A stretch of 64,000 bases of DNA. It comes from CADEDH01 sp050330635 (GTDB lineage Bacteria; Actinomycetota; Acidimicrobiia; Acidimicrobiales; SZUA-35). A program made the translations under genes and the position numbers. The stretch is from assembly GCA_050330635.1 (NCBI GenBank), contig JBHJNQ010000004.1:82092-146091 (forward strand). Direction: 5' to 3'. Below are positions 49,951 to 59,013 of this stretch, in pieces. The stretch's first letter is position 1. Every line of letters begins with the position of its first letter. Under the pieces are notes generated by a model. The model was not told the origin of the DNA and did not search any database. It saw nothing but the letters and a program-made list of their open reading frames with translations.

Positions 49951-52149
49951 TCATCGGGCCGAGACCGCCTCGTCCAGGAAATCGAGCTGGAGTCGGAGCA
50001 GGTTCTCGGCCACCGCCTCCTGGGGGGTCATGTGGGTCACGCCCGACAGGGGGAGCACCCGGTGGGGGAAGCCGGCCGCCAGCAGGACGGTGCTGAACCG
50101 GAGGGTGTGGGCCGCCACGACGTTGTCGTCGGCCAGGCCGTGGATGAGCAGCAGGGGTCGTTCGAGGGGCGGGACTACGGCCCCGTCATCGTCCTCGTAC
50201 CAGAGGTCGCTGCGGTCGTAGTGCTCCGGGTGCTGGTCGGGGTGGCCGAGATAGCGCTCGGTGTAGTGGGTGTCGTAGAGGCGCCAGGTGGTGACGGGCG
50301 CGCCGGCGATGGCGGCGTGGAACCGGTCGGGGCGGCGGAGCACGGCGAGGGCGGCCAGGTAGCCCCCGAACGACCAGCCCCGCATCGCCACCCGGCCCCC
50401 GTCGAGGAAGGGGTGGCGCTCCAGGGCGGCGTCGAGGGCGGTCACCTGATCGTCGAGCACGGGACCGGCCAGGTCGCCCCACACCGCCCGTTCCCACCCT
50501 GGTCCCCGGGCCGGCGAACCTCGACCGTCGGTGACGAGCACGGCGTAGCCCTGCTCGGCGAACCAACGCGACACCAGGTGGGGGTTGTGGGCCCGGAGCA
50601 CCCGCTGGGCGTGCGGTCCGCCGTAGGGGTCGAGCAGGACGGGCAGCGACTCGGCGCCGTCGTGGCCGGACGGGAGGAAGAGGGCGCTGCGCAGCTCCGT
50701 CGGGCCGAGCGAGCAGAACAGGGGAGCGGCGGCGAAGCCGGGTTCGGCCGAGTGGTCGGCGATCGTGGCCCGGGGGCCATCGGCCGTCCCGCCCGGCCGG
50801 GTCAGCGATCGGATCGTGAGGGCGGTTCCCGGTCGACCGGGGTCGGCGGTCGTCACCACGAGCGTGGCGGCCCCGAGCACGCCGCCGTTGACCGTGGCGC
50901 CCTCGGTGATGGCGTCGACCGTCGGCGGGACACCGAGCGGGACACGCCACACGTGGATCTCGGTCGGCTCGTAGGAGCCCGTGATCACGACCTCCGGCCG
51001 GTCGCCACCGTCGCCGTCGAGCACGCCCACGATCGACCGCACCTGGAGTCCGGGGGGGCTTGCGGTGACCCCGTCGAGCACGAGGGTCCGGTCGTCGCCC
51101 CGGTCCTCGACGGTCAGCAGACCGTCGCCGCACCAGCGGGGCGAACCGGGCACGGGCTCGACCCACACGGCGTCGGTGATGCGGTATCGCTCGCCCACCG
51201 AGGGACTCCCGTCGGTGGATCGACGTCCGAGGTCGATCTCGGCCATCGAGATCGTGCGCTGGTCGCGAGCCTGGCGCACCACCAGGGGTGGCCGCTCGGG
51301 GTCCCAGATGACGTCGACCAGGTACTCCCAGTGGCCCCCGTCCGACCAGTCGATCCCGGTGACGGTGCCGTCGAGGGTGACGAGCTCGAGCCCGACGAGG
51401 GCGTTGGTGGTCCCGGCGGCCGGGTAGCGGATGGGGGCGGGGGGCCGATCGGGGTGGGCCGGATCGGCGATCCACCACTGGTCGACGGGGTGCTCGTCGA
51501 CACGGGCCACCAGCAACCGGGCACCGTCGGGCCCCCACCAGTAACCGCGGGAGCGGTCCATCTCCTCGGCGGCGATGAACTCGGCCCGGCCGAAGCTGAC
51601 CAGGGGGTCGTCGTCCGAGCGCAGGGGTCGGTCGGCCGCCGGGCCGTCGGGACCGAGCTCTACGACCCGCAGCTGGCCACCGTCGACGTAGGCCACGGCC
51701 GTGCCCTGGCAGTTGAGGCGGGGATCGAACGCCGTGCCCGCCAGCTCGGGTGAGATGACCCGCCCGGTGGCTACGTCGGCCACGAACAGCGCCCCGGCGA
51801 GGGCGAAGCAGACGGTCGTCCCGTCGCCGTCGACGGCGTAGGCCACGATGCCCGATGCGCTCTCCCTGGCCCGTTCCCGCCGGGCCCGCTCGGCCGGGGG
51901 GAGATCGGCACTCCCGTCCCCGAGCTCGGCGGGATCCACCACCATCCGCTCCTCGCCGCTGGCCACGTCAAGCGCCCAGAGGCACAGGACCGGGTCGTCG
52001 GCCTGGCGGGAGCGGCAGAACAGCACCGTCGACCCGTTCCCGGTGACGGCCAGGTTGCGGGGGGTGCCGAGGGTGAATCGGGCGGTGCGGGCGTAAGCGA
52101 CGGGGAAGTCGAGGACGGCCCGATCGACGGAACGGACGGTGGGGGTCAC
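49951..52149 (-). CDS. S9 family peptidase (dipeptidyl peptidase IV-like)
   Basis: A 732-residue serine peptidase. Residues 1-470 form a seven- or eight-bladed propeller of DPP-IV type (repeated W/Y-x-x-D patterns) and 480-732 the alpha/beta hydrolase. The nucleophile is in MRGWSFGGYLAAL (G-W-S-F-G-G, about 595-607), the acid in LIHGLADDNVVAAHT, and the His in LSGVTHMTP near the C-terminus; all three are in place. No signal peptide is seen. The GTG at 52149 has TAGGGT seven bases upstream, which favours it over an in-frame ATG 75 bases earlier. Peptide substrates after Pro or Ala are typical for relatives. rsgA follows within 13 bases. Confidence 0.9.
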   Translation of the reverse strand: MTPTVRSVDRAVLDFPVAYARTARFTLGTPRNLAVTGNGSTVLFCRSRQADDPVLCLWALDVASGEERMVVDPAELGDGSADLPPAERARRERARESASGIVAYAVDGDGTTVCFALAGALFVADVATGRVISPELAGTAFDPRLNCQGTAVAYVDGGQLRVVELGPDGPAADRPLRSDDDPLVSFGRAEFIAAEEMDRSRGYWWGPDGARLLVARVDEHPVDQWWIADPAHPDRPPAPIRYPAAGTTNALVGLELVTLDGTVTGIDWSDGGHWEYLVDVIWDPERPPLVVRQARDQRTISMAEIDLGRRSTDGSPSVGERYRITDAVWVEPVPGSPRWCGDGLLTVEDRGDDRTLVLDGVTASPPGLQVRSIVGVLDGDGGDRPEVVITGSYEPTEIHVWRVPLGVPPTVDAITEGATVNGGVLGAATLVVTTADPGRPGTALTIRSLTRPGGTADGPRATIADHSAEPGFAAAPLFCSLGPTELRSALFLPSGHDGAESLPVLLDPYGGPHAQRVLRAHNPHLVSRWFAEQGYAVLVTDGRGSPARGPGWERAVWGDLAGPVLDDQVTALDAALERHPFLDGGRVAMRGWSFGGYLAALAVLRRPDRFHAAIAGAPVTTWRLYDTHYTERYLGHPDQHPEHYDRSDLWYEDDDGAVVPPLERPLLLIHGLADDNVVAAHTLRFSTVLLAAGFPHRVLPLSGVTHMTPQEAVAENLLRLQLDFLDEAVSAR

Positions 52150-52156
52150 GGCTCCG

Positions 52157-52162
52157 ACCCTA
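52157..52162 (-). promoter_or_regulatory. Leaderless -10 element of the S9 peptidase gene
   Basis: TAGGGT on the minus strand ends seven bases before the GTG at 52149. Confidence 0.5.
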
Positions 52163-52421
52163 GCCAGCGGGCGCTCGCCCCACCCGGTCCGGCGAGGGCC
52201 GGGAGGTGACGACGAACCCCCCATGATCGGGAGCCGACGATCACCTGGGGTCTCGGCCCCCGACCCATCTCAAGCAGGGCGGATACCGCTAGGCTTGGTG
52301 AGCGTAAGGTGCCGATTCCGAGCGTTCCGAACGAGCGTCGACGGCAACGAAGCTGGAGCGTGGCAGGCCCCGGATCGTAGGGTGGCCGACAGGCACGACA
52401 GACAGTGAGGAGCTGACAACC

Positions 52422-52691
52422 ATGGTGAAGGTCTGGATCGACCAGGATCTCTGCACGGGTGACGGCCTGTGCGCCGAGATCGCACCCGATGTGTTCTTCG
52501 GTCAGGACGACGGCCTTTATTACGTCAAGGAGTCAGCCGACAACTTCGGCAGCGAGAAGCTGTTCGACGGGGTAGCGAACCCGGCCGGAGCGGAGGGCAT
52601 GGCCCGCGTTCCCGACGGCGGCCTCGAGCGGGTCATCGAGTCGGCCGAGGAATGCCCCGGCGAGTGCATCTTCATCGACGTCGACGAGTGA
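52422..52691 (+). CDS. 3Fe-4S or 4Fe-4S single-cluster ferredoxin
   Basis: An 89-residue cytoplasmic electron carrier. The cluster ligands are in DLCTGDGLCAEIAPDVFF (Cys at 11 and 17, with Asp/Gly at the third place) and ECPGECIFIDVDE (two Cys near 78 and 82). The middle 'Cys' of a four-ligand motif is missing, which fits a 3Fe-4S or 4Fe-4S cluster with an Asp ligand. Such small ferredoxins serve P450s or oxidoreductases. GAGGAGCTGA (52407-52416) is the ribosome-binding region. A -10 TAGGCT at 52290 would give a leader of about 120 bases. A strong hairpin follows the gene. Confidence 0.92.
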   Translation: MVKVWIDQDLCTGDGLCAEIAPDVFFGQDDGLYYVKESADNFGSEKLFDGVANPAGAEGMARVPDGGLERVIESAEECPGECIFIDVDE

Positions 52692-52785
52692 CGTCGGGCA
52701 CCGCCCGCTCCGGCCGGCGGCGCTGAGACAACGGAGTCGCATCCCCCGGAGATGGTCACGGACGACCACCGGGCCGATGTTCTAA

Positions 52786-52823
52786 CCACGAGGAGCTGGG
52801 CCGTTCGGCTCAGCTCCTCGTGG
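52786..52823 (+). terminator. Hairpin terminator after the ferredoxin gene
   Basis: CCACGAGGAGCTG... pairs with ...CAGCTCCTCGTGG, a stem of about 13-17 bp with one mismatch and a four-base loop. No T-tract follows. Its right arm is exactly complementary over ten bases to the ferredoxin ribosome-binding region. Confidence 0.65.
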
Positions 52824-52843
52824 TTCCGGCCGACGGCGAGGGT

Positions 52844-53767
52844 GTGCGTGTCGTCAAGGCCATCCTGGCCCTCACCCTCATCGTCGGACTGGGCGTCATG
52901 TGGTCCGAGCGGTCGCACCTCGTCGACGCCTACACCTCGACGGAGGCCCGGGCCGTGCCCGTCCGCCTCGACGGACTCGATCTCGCGATGGAACCGAGCG
53001 AGATCGAGCCCTCGCCCTACACGGTCGCCGTCGCCCCGGACACCCGACGGGTCGCCCTCGACCTGACCCCCGACGATGGGCCCCCGCCGGAGGCGAACGA
53101 CGTGGCGGTGACCGGTGGAACGGGCCGCCTCTCCGGAGTCGTGACCGGGGCCGACGGCCCCGCCCGGTCGGCCACCGTACGCCTCGAACGACACACCGAC
53201 GAGGGCGTGGCCACGGTCGATCTCCGTACCGACGCCGCCGGCCGCTGGTCGGCCGGCCGTCTCCTCGGCGGGCGCTACCGGGTCAGGGCGTGGCAGGGGG
53301 ACATCGCGGCCAGCCCCGGTTCCCAGGTGCTGTTCCTCCACGACCGGGCCAGCGTCGAACTGCCCCTCACCGTGGCGCCGGTCGACCCGACGCCGGTCAT
53401 GACCTTCGCCGACGGGGGCGACATCCACGTCGGCCTCACCGGCACCGTGGCGGTGTCGGTGACGGCGGCGACGGTCGACGAGAACGGGATCGCCGTCGTC
53501 GCCGGCCTGGCCGGGGCCATCGTCACCCTGACGCCGTCGCCGGGGGTGACGCTGACCCCCCCGGTCGTCGTCGCTGACACCGACGGTGTGGCCCGCTTCA
53601 CCATGACCTGCAACGGGCTCGGCACGGCCTCGGCCACCGCCACCCACGATGGGGCGTCGACCACCTTCGGGCTTCCCCGTTGCATCCCGCTCCCTCCTCC
53701 TCCCCCACCACCATCACCACCGGTCGAGCCGGGCCCCGCCACCGTGACCGGAGGCCCCGGTGCCTGA
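52844..53767 (+). CDS. Membrane-anchored protein with carboxypeptidase-regulatory and Ig-like folds
   Basis: A 307-residue protein starting GTG 52844 after a GGCGAGG. The first 20 residues (VRVVKAILALTLIVGLGVMW) are a signal anchor. A carboxypeptidase-regulatory-like beta-sandwich follows (about 85-145, GRLSGVVTGADGPARSATVR and GRWSAGRLLGGRYRVRAW), then an Ig-like/Big_1-type domain (about 190-280, ATVDENGIAVVAGLAGAIVT). The end is Pro-rich (LPPPPPPPSPPVEPGP). No catalytic residues are seen, so it is probably a surface scaffold or adhesive protein. Its stop overlaps the penicillin-binding protein start, so they are coupled. The hairpin before it separates it from the ferredoxin gene. An in-frame GTG at 52820 would lie in that hairpin. 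Confidence 0.7.
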   Translation: MRVVKAILALTLIVGLGVMWSERSHLVDAYTSTEARAVPVRLDGLDLAMEPSEIEPSPYTVAVAPDTRRVALDLTPDDGPPPEANDVAVTGGTGRLSGVVTGADGPARSATVRLERHTDEGVATVDLRTDAAGRWSAGRLLGGRYRVRAWQGDIAASPGSQVLFLHDRASVELPLTVAPVDPTPVMTFADGGDIHVGLTGTVAVSVTAATVDENGIAVVAGLAGAIVTLTPSPGVTLTPPVVVADTDGVARFTMTCNGLGTASATATHDGASTTFGLPRCIPLPPPPPPPSPPVEPGPATVTGGPGA

Positions 53768-56009
53768 GCCGACCGATCGCCTCGCCGGGGTCATGGTCGG
53801 CGCCCTACGGCTGGTGGCCGCCCTCGCCCTGTGCCTCCTCGTCGTTCCCCCGGTGGCGGCGGCCGTGGCCGGTGCCACCCTCCTCCACGGCCCGGTGCCC
53901 GCCGGCGAGCTACCCGACGAGCGACCGCCGATGACCGCCTACCCCTCGGTTGTGCTCGACCGCCACGGCAATCAGATCGCCGTGTTCCGTGGCTTCGATC
54001 GCACGGTCGAGGTCGCTCCGGGGGAGACCCCCGAGGTGATGAAGGAGGCCGTCATCGCCATCGAGGACCAGCGGTTCTGGGAGCATCCGGGGGTCGATGT
54101 CGAAGGCATCGCCCGGGCCGCCAGAACCAACCTGGAGGAGGGCGGCGTGGCCCAGGGCGGTTCGACCATCACCCAGCAGTACATCAAGAACGTCTACCTG
54201 TCGGGTGAGCGTACGATCGAGCGCAAGGTGGAGGAAGCGCTCCTCGCCCTGGAGTTGGAGAAACGTCAGTCGAAGGAGGAGATCCTCTTCGGCTACCTGA
54301 CCACCTCCTACTTCGGGGAGGGCGCCTACGGGATCGGCGCCGCCGCCGAGGTCTACTTCGCCAAGCCGGTCTCGGCGCTCGACATCTCGGAGGCCGCCAC
54401 CCTGGCCGGCCTCGTCCAGGCCCCGACCCGGTTGTCGCCCCGCCAGGATCTGGAGGCGTCGGAACGCCGTCGCCGCCTGGTCCTGCAGTCGATGTACGAG
54501 CAGGGGTACCTTCCCGCCGTCGACCTGGAGCGGGAGACGGCCCGCCAGCTCTGGGTGGCCGACGGCGGGCTGCCCCGACCCGGCGGTTCGGTGACCGTGG
54601 TGGCCCCCCGGCCGGCGAAGGGGGCGGTCGACCATCCGTTCTTCGTCGACTGGGTCGAGGCGGACCTGCTCGATCGGCTGGGCCCCGACCTCCTCTACCG
54701 GGGTGGGCTGACGATCGAGACGACGATCGACCCCCGGCTCCAGGCGGAGGCCGAAGCGGCCGTCGCCGACCGGCTCCGCACCACCGAGTACCCCGTCGAG
54801 ATGTCGCTGGTGTCGCTCGACCCGACGTCCGGTCTCGTCGTGGCCATGGTCGGCGGCCGTGACTACGGGGCGAGCCAGGTCAACCTGGCCACCGGCGGCA
54901 CCACCGGCTTCCAGCCCGGCAGCTCGTTCAAGCCGATCGTGATGGCCGCCGCCCTGGAGATGGGTATCGGGCCGGACACGACCTACCCCGCCCCGGGCCA
55001 GTGGACGGTCAGGAACTGCTCAGGGCCCCAGTGCACGGTCTCGAACTACGACTACGCCTCCCGGGGCGACATCACCCTGCGGGAGGCCATGCGGGCCTCC
55101 GTCAACACCGTGTTCGCCCAGCTCGTGCTCGACGTCTCGATCGAGGACACCGTGGCCCTGGGCCGTCGCCTCGGTCTGGAACGACTCGATCCCGAGGCCT
55201 CCTACGGGGCGTCGTTGGCCCTGGGGGCGGCGGAGACGTCACCGCTCGAGATGGCGTCGGCCTACGGCACGTTCGCCAACCGCGGCGTGCGGGTGGCGCC
55301 GACCGGGATCCGACGGGTCGTCGACCGCGACGGCAACGTCCTGGTCGACAACAGCAATCGGCAGGGTGAGGTCGTCGTCGACCAGGCCGTAGCCGACAAC
55401 ATGACCCACGTCCTCACCGGCGTGATCGACGCCGGCACCGGTACCCGGGCCCGGCTCGACCGCCCCGCCGCCGGTAAGACCGGTACGGCTCAGAACTACC
55501 GGGCCGCTTGGTTCGTCGGCTACACCCCGGATCTCACGACCGCGGTGTGGATGGGTCACGCCGATCGCTTGGCTCCCCTGCGGGGCGTCAATGGGGTCGG
55601 CTCGGTCACCGGTGGCTCCCACCCGGCCATAGCCTGGCAGCGGTTCATGCAGTTCGCCCACGAGGGTCGGGAGGTTCGGGAGTTCCCGGAACCGTCGGAG
55701 ATCGTGCCCCGGGCGGAAACGGCGGCCGAGGTGGAGCTCATCCGTCCCCGCGACGAGACCGAGGCGGGGCGGCAGCGCACCCCCGCCACCCTGGCCGCCG
55801 ATTGTGGTGGCACGGAGTGCTTCCGTCGAAGCGTGCCCGTCGTGCCCCGTCTCCCTCCGCCGGCTCCGCCGCCGACCCTCCCGATCGCCCCCCAGGGGCC
55901 GACGGGTGACGACGGGACGGCCTCCACCCCGACGTCGACCACGACCTCGACGGCGACGGCGAGACCGACCTCCAACCTCTCCATCAATCCCCCACCGGAG
56001 CCACGATGA
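53760..56009 (+). CDS. Class A penicillin-binding protein (transglycosylase/transpeptidase)
   Basis: A 749-residue bifunctional cell-wall synthase. Residues 15-40 form the membrane anchor. The GT51 domain (about 70-240) has EAVIAIEDQRFWEHPGVDVE with the catalytic Glu, GGSTITQQYIKNVYL, and AAEVYFAKPVSALDISEAATLAGL. The transpeptidase domain (about 330-640) has the Ser nucleophile in PGSSFKPIVMAAAL (S-x-x-K), the S-V-N motif in RASVNTVFAQL, and K-T-G in AAGKTGTAQNYRA. The C-terminal tail (650-749) is Pro/Thr-rich. The GTG start overlaps the previous stop, and the ATGA overlap couples the next gene. Ordinary catalytic residues suggest full activity. Confidence 0.93.
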   Translation: MPEPTDRLAGVMVGALRLVAALALCLLVVPPVAAAVAGATLLHGPVPAGELPDERPPMTAYPSVVLDRHGNQIAVFRGFDRTVEVAPGETPEVMKEAVIAIEDQRFWEHPGVDVEGIARAARTNLEEGGVAQGGSTITQQYIKNVYLSGERTIERKVEEALLALELEKRQSKEEILFGYLTTSYFGEGAYGIGAAAEVYFAKPVSALDISEAATLAGLVQAPTRLSPRQDLEASERRRRLVLQSMYEQGYLPAVDLERETARQLWVADGGLPRPGGSVTVVAPRPAKGAVDHPFFVDWVEADLLDRLGPDLLYRGGLTIETTIDPRLQAEAEAAVADRLRTTEYPVEMSLVSLDPTSGLVVAMVGGRDYGASQVNLATGGTTGFQPGSSFKPIVMAAALEMGIGPDTTYPAPGQWTVRNCSGPQCTVSNYDYASRGDITLREAMRASVNTVFAQLVLDVSIEDTVALGRRLGLERLDPEASYGASLALGAAETSPLEMASAYGTFANRGVRVAPTGIRRVVDRDGNVLVDNSNRQGEVVVDQAVADNMTHVLTGVIDAGTGTRARLDRPAAGKTGTAQNYRAAWFVGYTPDLTTAVWMGHADRLAPLRGVNGVGSVTGGSHPAIAWQRFMQFAHEGREVREFPEPSEIVPRAETAAEVELIRPRDETEAGRQRTPATLAADCGGTECFRRSVPVVPRLPPPAPPPTLPIAPQGPTGDDGTASTPTSTTTSTATARPTSNLSINPPPEPR

Positions 56010-57754
56010 CCCGCTCGACCACCGCCCAGCAACGCCGGTCGCAGAACCGCAAGGCCCTGGCCCGCAAGGCCGAGGTCCGCAAGACGATCATCACCAAGGA
56101 GAGCGCGGGACGGGTGGCGACGCCGGATCGGGCCGTCACCTCCGGCCCCTCGAATCCGGGCGCCTCGACGACCACCCCGACGACCACCCCGGGCCCGACC
56201 TCGGCATCCGGGGCACGGTCGTCCGACGGTGTCCGTTCCGGGCTGGGCCGATCGACCACCAACTCGACCACCGCCGCGGCCGCCACCGCCTCCGCCACCG
56301 GCCCGGCCCCGGCCACCACCGCCACCGGCGCCGCCTCCACGACCGGTCGTCGATCAACGACCGCCGCCACCGCCCGGTCGGGCGGCGCCCCGGACGGGGC
56401 GTCCCGCACCACGAACGTGTCGGATCCGGAGGGCGACGACGGTGGGGGGCGCCGTCGCCGCCAGCGGGGACGGGCGAGGTCTCGAGGCTCGGTCTCGGTC
56501 ATCGACCTCGACGCCGTCGGCGAGCCCTCGACCTCGGCCCTGGCCGGTCTCCTGGCCCGGGTCCGTGCCCGCACCGCTCCCGTCGTCGGTGTCCCCGTCG
56601 CGCCCGCTCCCCTGCGCCGGGCCGGTGCGGCGTCGTCGACGGTGCGGTCGTGGCCGTGGGGCCGCCGACGGATCGGGGGCGTGGCTCCCTTCGTGGCTCC
56701 CCGGAGCCGGGCCGGCCGTCTCCTCGCCCGCCGTCGACTCGAACGACAGGGTTTCGTGCCCCTCAGCCCGGGTCGGCCCCGGCTGGTCCACCGGATCCTG
56801 CCCCGAACCGTGATCGGCATCTCGCTCGTGGTGTTGGCCTTCGCCGTCGGGGCCGCGTTCAGCGGCGCCGCCTTCTACGCCTACTACGACAATCGCCTGG
56901 CCGAGAACGAGGAGACGGTGGCCCGCTTCATCGAGGGCTTCGACCAGCAGTTCACCGACGCCGCCGGCGCCATCGACGAGCTGCGGGTGGGGGCGGTCGA
57001 GGACATACGGTCCGAGCTCGATCCGCTGGGCGACTATGTGGCCGATGCCAACGGGGTCATCACGCTGCCCGCCACCGCTGGTCCGTCGGTGTGGCTGGTG
57101 GAGACCAGGGACGAGGCCGGTCGCGTCGTGGGGGGCGCCGGTTTCGCCGTTGCCGCCCACAACGGGGGCACCGCCTTCGTCACCAGCTACTCACTCGTCC
57201 GGTCCTCCACCAGCATGCCGGCGCCGCCCCTCGAACTGGTCAAGGACGGGCGCCGCCTCCCCGCGCAGCTGTGGACGTGGGACGCCGAGCACGATGTGGC
57301 CCTCGTGGTCGTGGCCGAGGCCGTTCCCCCGCTCGAGCTGGCCAACGAGCGTCGCCAGATCGAGGCCGTCGGGGCCCGGATCTTCGCCATGAGCGGCGTC
57401 GGTGGCCAGGGCGCGACGGCCTCACCCGGCGTACTGCTCGACCGAACCCAGGCGGGACTTCAGCACACCGCCGGTCTCGGTCCGCTGTTCGCCGGCGGTC
57501 CCCTCCTCACCGGCGACGGCACCGTGGTGGGGGTGGCCACCACCGGCTACCGGCCCTACGGGATCGACGCCGGGGACGTTCACCAAGCCCCGGGGGTCGG
57601 GGAGTTGTGTGTCGCCATCCTGGCCTGCTCGGAGCGCCTCGACGAGTTCCAGGTCGAGGTGGTGGGAGAGGTGGCCGAGGCGCCGCCCGCCTCGACCGAA
57701 TCCCTCCGGCCCGGCGGGTCGGACACCCCGACCGAAGAGGCCGACGAGGGCTAG
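56006..57754 (+). CDS. Membrane-anchored trypsin-fold pseudoprotease
   Basis: A 582-residue protein. Residues 1-265 are basic and Ala/Thr/Ser/Gly-rich, probably cytoplasmic and disordered. One membrane helix (about 268-290, VIGISLVVLAFAVGAAFSGA) and a short coiled segment lead to an extracellular chymotrypsin-like domain (about 345-540). The catalytic Asp is kept in EHDVALVVVAE (near 427), but the His site reads TSYSLV (392-397) and the Ser site reads LFAGGPLL (Ala near 495, normally N/G-S-G-G-P-L). It therefore cannot be a normal protease. Its start overlaps the penicillin-binding-protein stop (ATGA), so it is made with the cell-wall enzyme and may be a binding partner or regulator (inference). 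Confidence 0.78.
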   Translation: MTRSTTAQQRRSQNRKALARKAEVRKTIITKESAGRVATPDRAVTSGPSNPGASTTTPTTTPGPTSASGARSSDGVRSGLGRSTTNSTTAAAATASATGPAPATTATGAASTTGRRSTTAATARSGGAPDGASRTTNVSDPEGDDGGGRRRRQRGRARSRGSVSVIDLDAVGEPSTSALAGLLARVRARTAPVVGVPVAPAPLRRAGAASSTVRSWPWGRRRIGGVAPFVAPRSRAGRLLARRRLERQGFVPLSPGRPRLVHRILPRTVIGISLVVLAFAVGAAFSGAAFYAYYDNRLAENEETVARFIEGFDQQFTDAAGAIDELRVGAVEDIRSELDPLGDYVADANGVITLPATAGPSVWLVETRDEAGRVVGGAGFAVAAHNGGTAFVTSYSLVRSSTSMPAPPLELVKDGRRLPAQLWTWDAEHDVALVVVAEAVPPLELANERRQIEAVGARIFAMSGVGGQGATASPGVLLDRTQAGLQHTAGLGPLFAGGPLLTGDGTVVGVATTGYRPYGIDAGDVHQAPGVGELCVAILACSERLDEFQVEVVGEVAEAPPASTESLRPGGSDTPTEEADEG

Positions 57755-57768
57755 CCGGCCGCCGGAGA

Positions 57769-58995
57769 TCAGCGGTCGCCGGCGTCGGCACCACCGAGGA
57801 GCTGCTCGCTCGGCCGACCGGTGATCACGGTACGCAGGAGGCTGTCGAGGGCCTCCAGATTGGGCACCTCCCGCGACTGGCGGGCCGAGACCAGGTAGCG
57901 ATGCTCGAGCAGTTGATGGAACAGCTCGGCCGGCTCCAGCCGGTCACGCAACGACTCGGGTATGGCCGACACGATGGGTTCGTAGACCTCGGCCAACCAG
58001 CGGGCCGCCACCACCGCCTCGGGAAGGGTTCGCCCTTCGGACTGGCCGAGCCGGGCCCCGAAGTTGGCGATGTCCGACAGGAGCCGGCGGGCCTGGTTCT
58101 CCTGCACGGTGAGCCCGGTGTGGCGCTGCAGCTCCCGGGCGTGGTGGCCCTCCTCCACCACCCGCGGAGTGATCCGGAGGCGGCGGCCCTCGTCGGTGGT
58201 CTCGATGGCGAGCTCCTCCACGTCGAACCCCAGCCGGTTCAGGTGACGGACCCGGCGCTCGATCCGCCACCGCTCGTCCACATCGACCACGTCGGTCCCG
58301 GTCAGCTCCTGCCACAGCTCGTCGTAGCGGGAGCGGAACCGGTCGACCAGACCGACGACATCGAGCTCCGGATCGACCCTCCCCTCGGCCTGCAGGTTCA
58401 GGAGCCCGCCGACGATGTTCTCCACCGCCAGGTCGAGGTCGTGCTCCCGGAGGGCGTCGCCGATCGACGGTCGTTGCTCCGCCGTCTCGGCATCGACCAG
58501 GTAGGCCATGAGGGCGCCGGCGTCCCGTCGGAACAAGATGTTGGACAGTGAGCAGTCGCCCCAGAAGACTCCGGCGAGGTGGAGCCGTACGAGCAGGACG
58601 ACGGCGGCGTCGCGCAGTACCGAGTCGGGTGCGGGCAGGTCGTCGCGGCCGAACACGTACCAGTAGGGGAGGGAGAAGTCGAGGTAGCGGGTGATGAGGG
58701 CGGCGCCGTGGCCGGCGGCTCCGGTGACGACGCCGACGGGCTCGACGGTGGGTAGATGGGCGGCCCGGAGCCGGCCCAGCATCTCGTACTCCCGGCGGGC
58801 CGACCCCAGGTCGGTGGCCTTGATGGCGTAGACCCGGTCGTCGTAGCGCACGAACCGGACGACATGGCGGCTGAGACCGTGGGCCATACGCACGAGCCTG
58901 CCGTCGCTCCAGCCCTCCAGCGGCCGGTCCCACGGAAGGTCGATGAAGTCGGGGTGGCCCCGACGCGAGACCACCTCGAGGGGGGCGTCGGTCAT
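57769..58995 (-). CDS. DUF4032 / LPS-kinase-like protein
   Basis: A 408-residue protein of the DUF4032 family, whose N-terminal half (1-200) resembles lipopolysaccharide-kinase folds. Kinase-like pieces are YAIKATDLGSARREYEML (the Lys region), then LAGVFWGDCSLSNILFRRDA (catalytic Asp and Asn, about 147-166) and AYLVDAETAEQRP for the metal Asp. The C-terminal half has DVDERWRIERRVRHLNRLGF and other conserved DUF4032 helices. Function unknown; a kinase-type role is inferred from the motifs. It is the last gene of a minus-strand operon after the YihY protein (18-base gap) and converges with the pseudoprotease gene (14 bases apart). Confidence 0.82.
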   Translation of the reverse strand: MTDAPLEVVSRRGHPDFIDLPWDRPLEGWSDGRLVRMAHGLSRHVVRFVRYDDRVYAIKATDLGSARREYEMLGRLRAAHLPTVEPVGVVTGAAGHGAALITRYLDFSLPYWYVFGRDDLPAPDSVLRDAAVVLLVRLHLAGVFWGDCSLSNILFRRDAGALMAYLVDAETAEQRPSIGDALREHDLDLAVENIVGGLLNLQAEGRVDPELDVVGLVDRFRSRYDELWQELTGTDVVDVDERWRIERRVRHLNRLGFDVEELAIETTDEGRRLRITPRVVEEGHHARELQRHTGLTVQENQARRLLSDIANFGARLGQSEGRTLPEAVVAARWLAEVYEPIVSAIPESLRDRLEPAELFHQLLEHRYLVSARQSREVPNLEALDSLLRTVITGRPSEQLLGGADAGDR

Positions 58996-59013
58996 CGTCG
59001 GCTCCCGCCGGCC

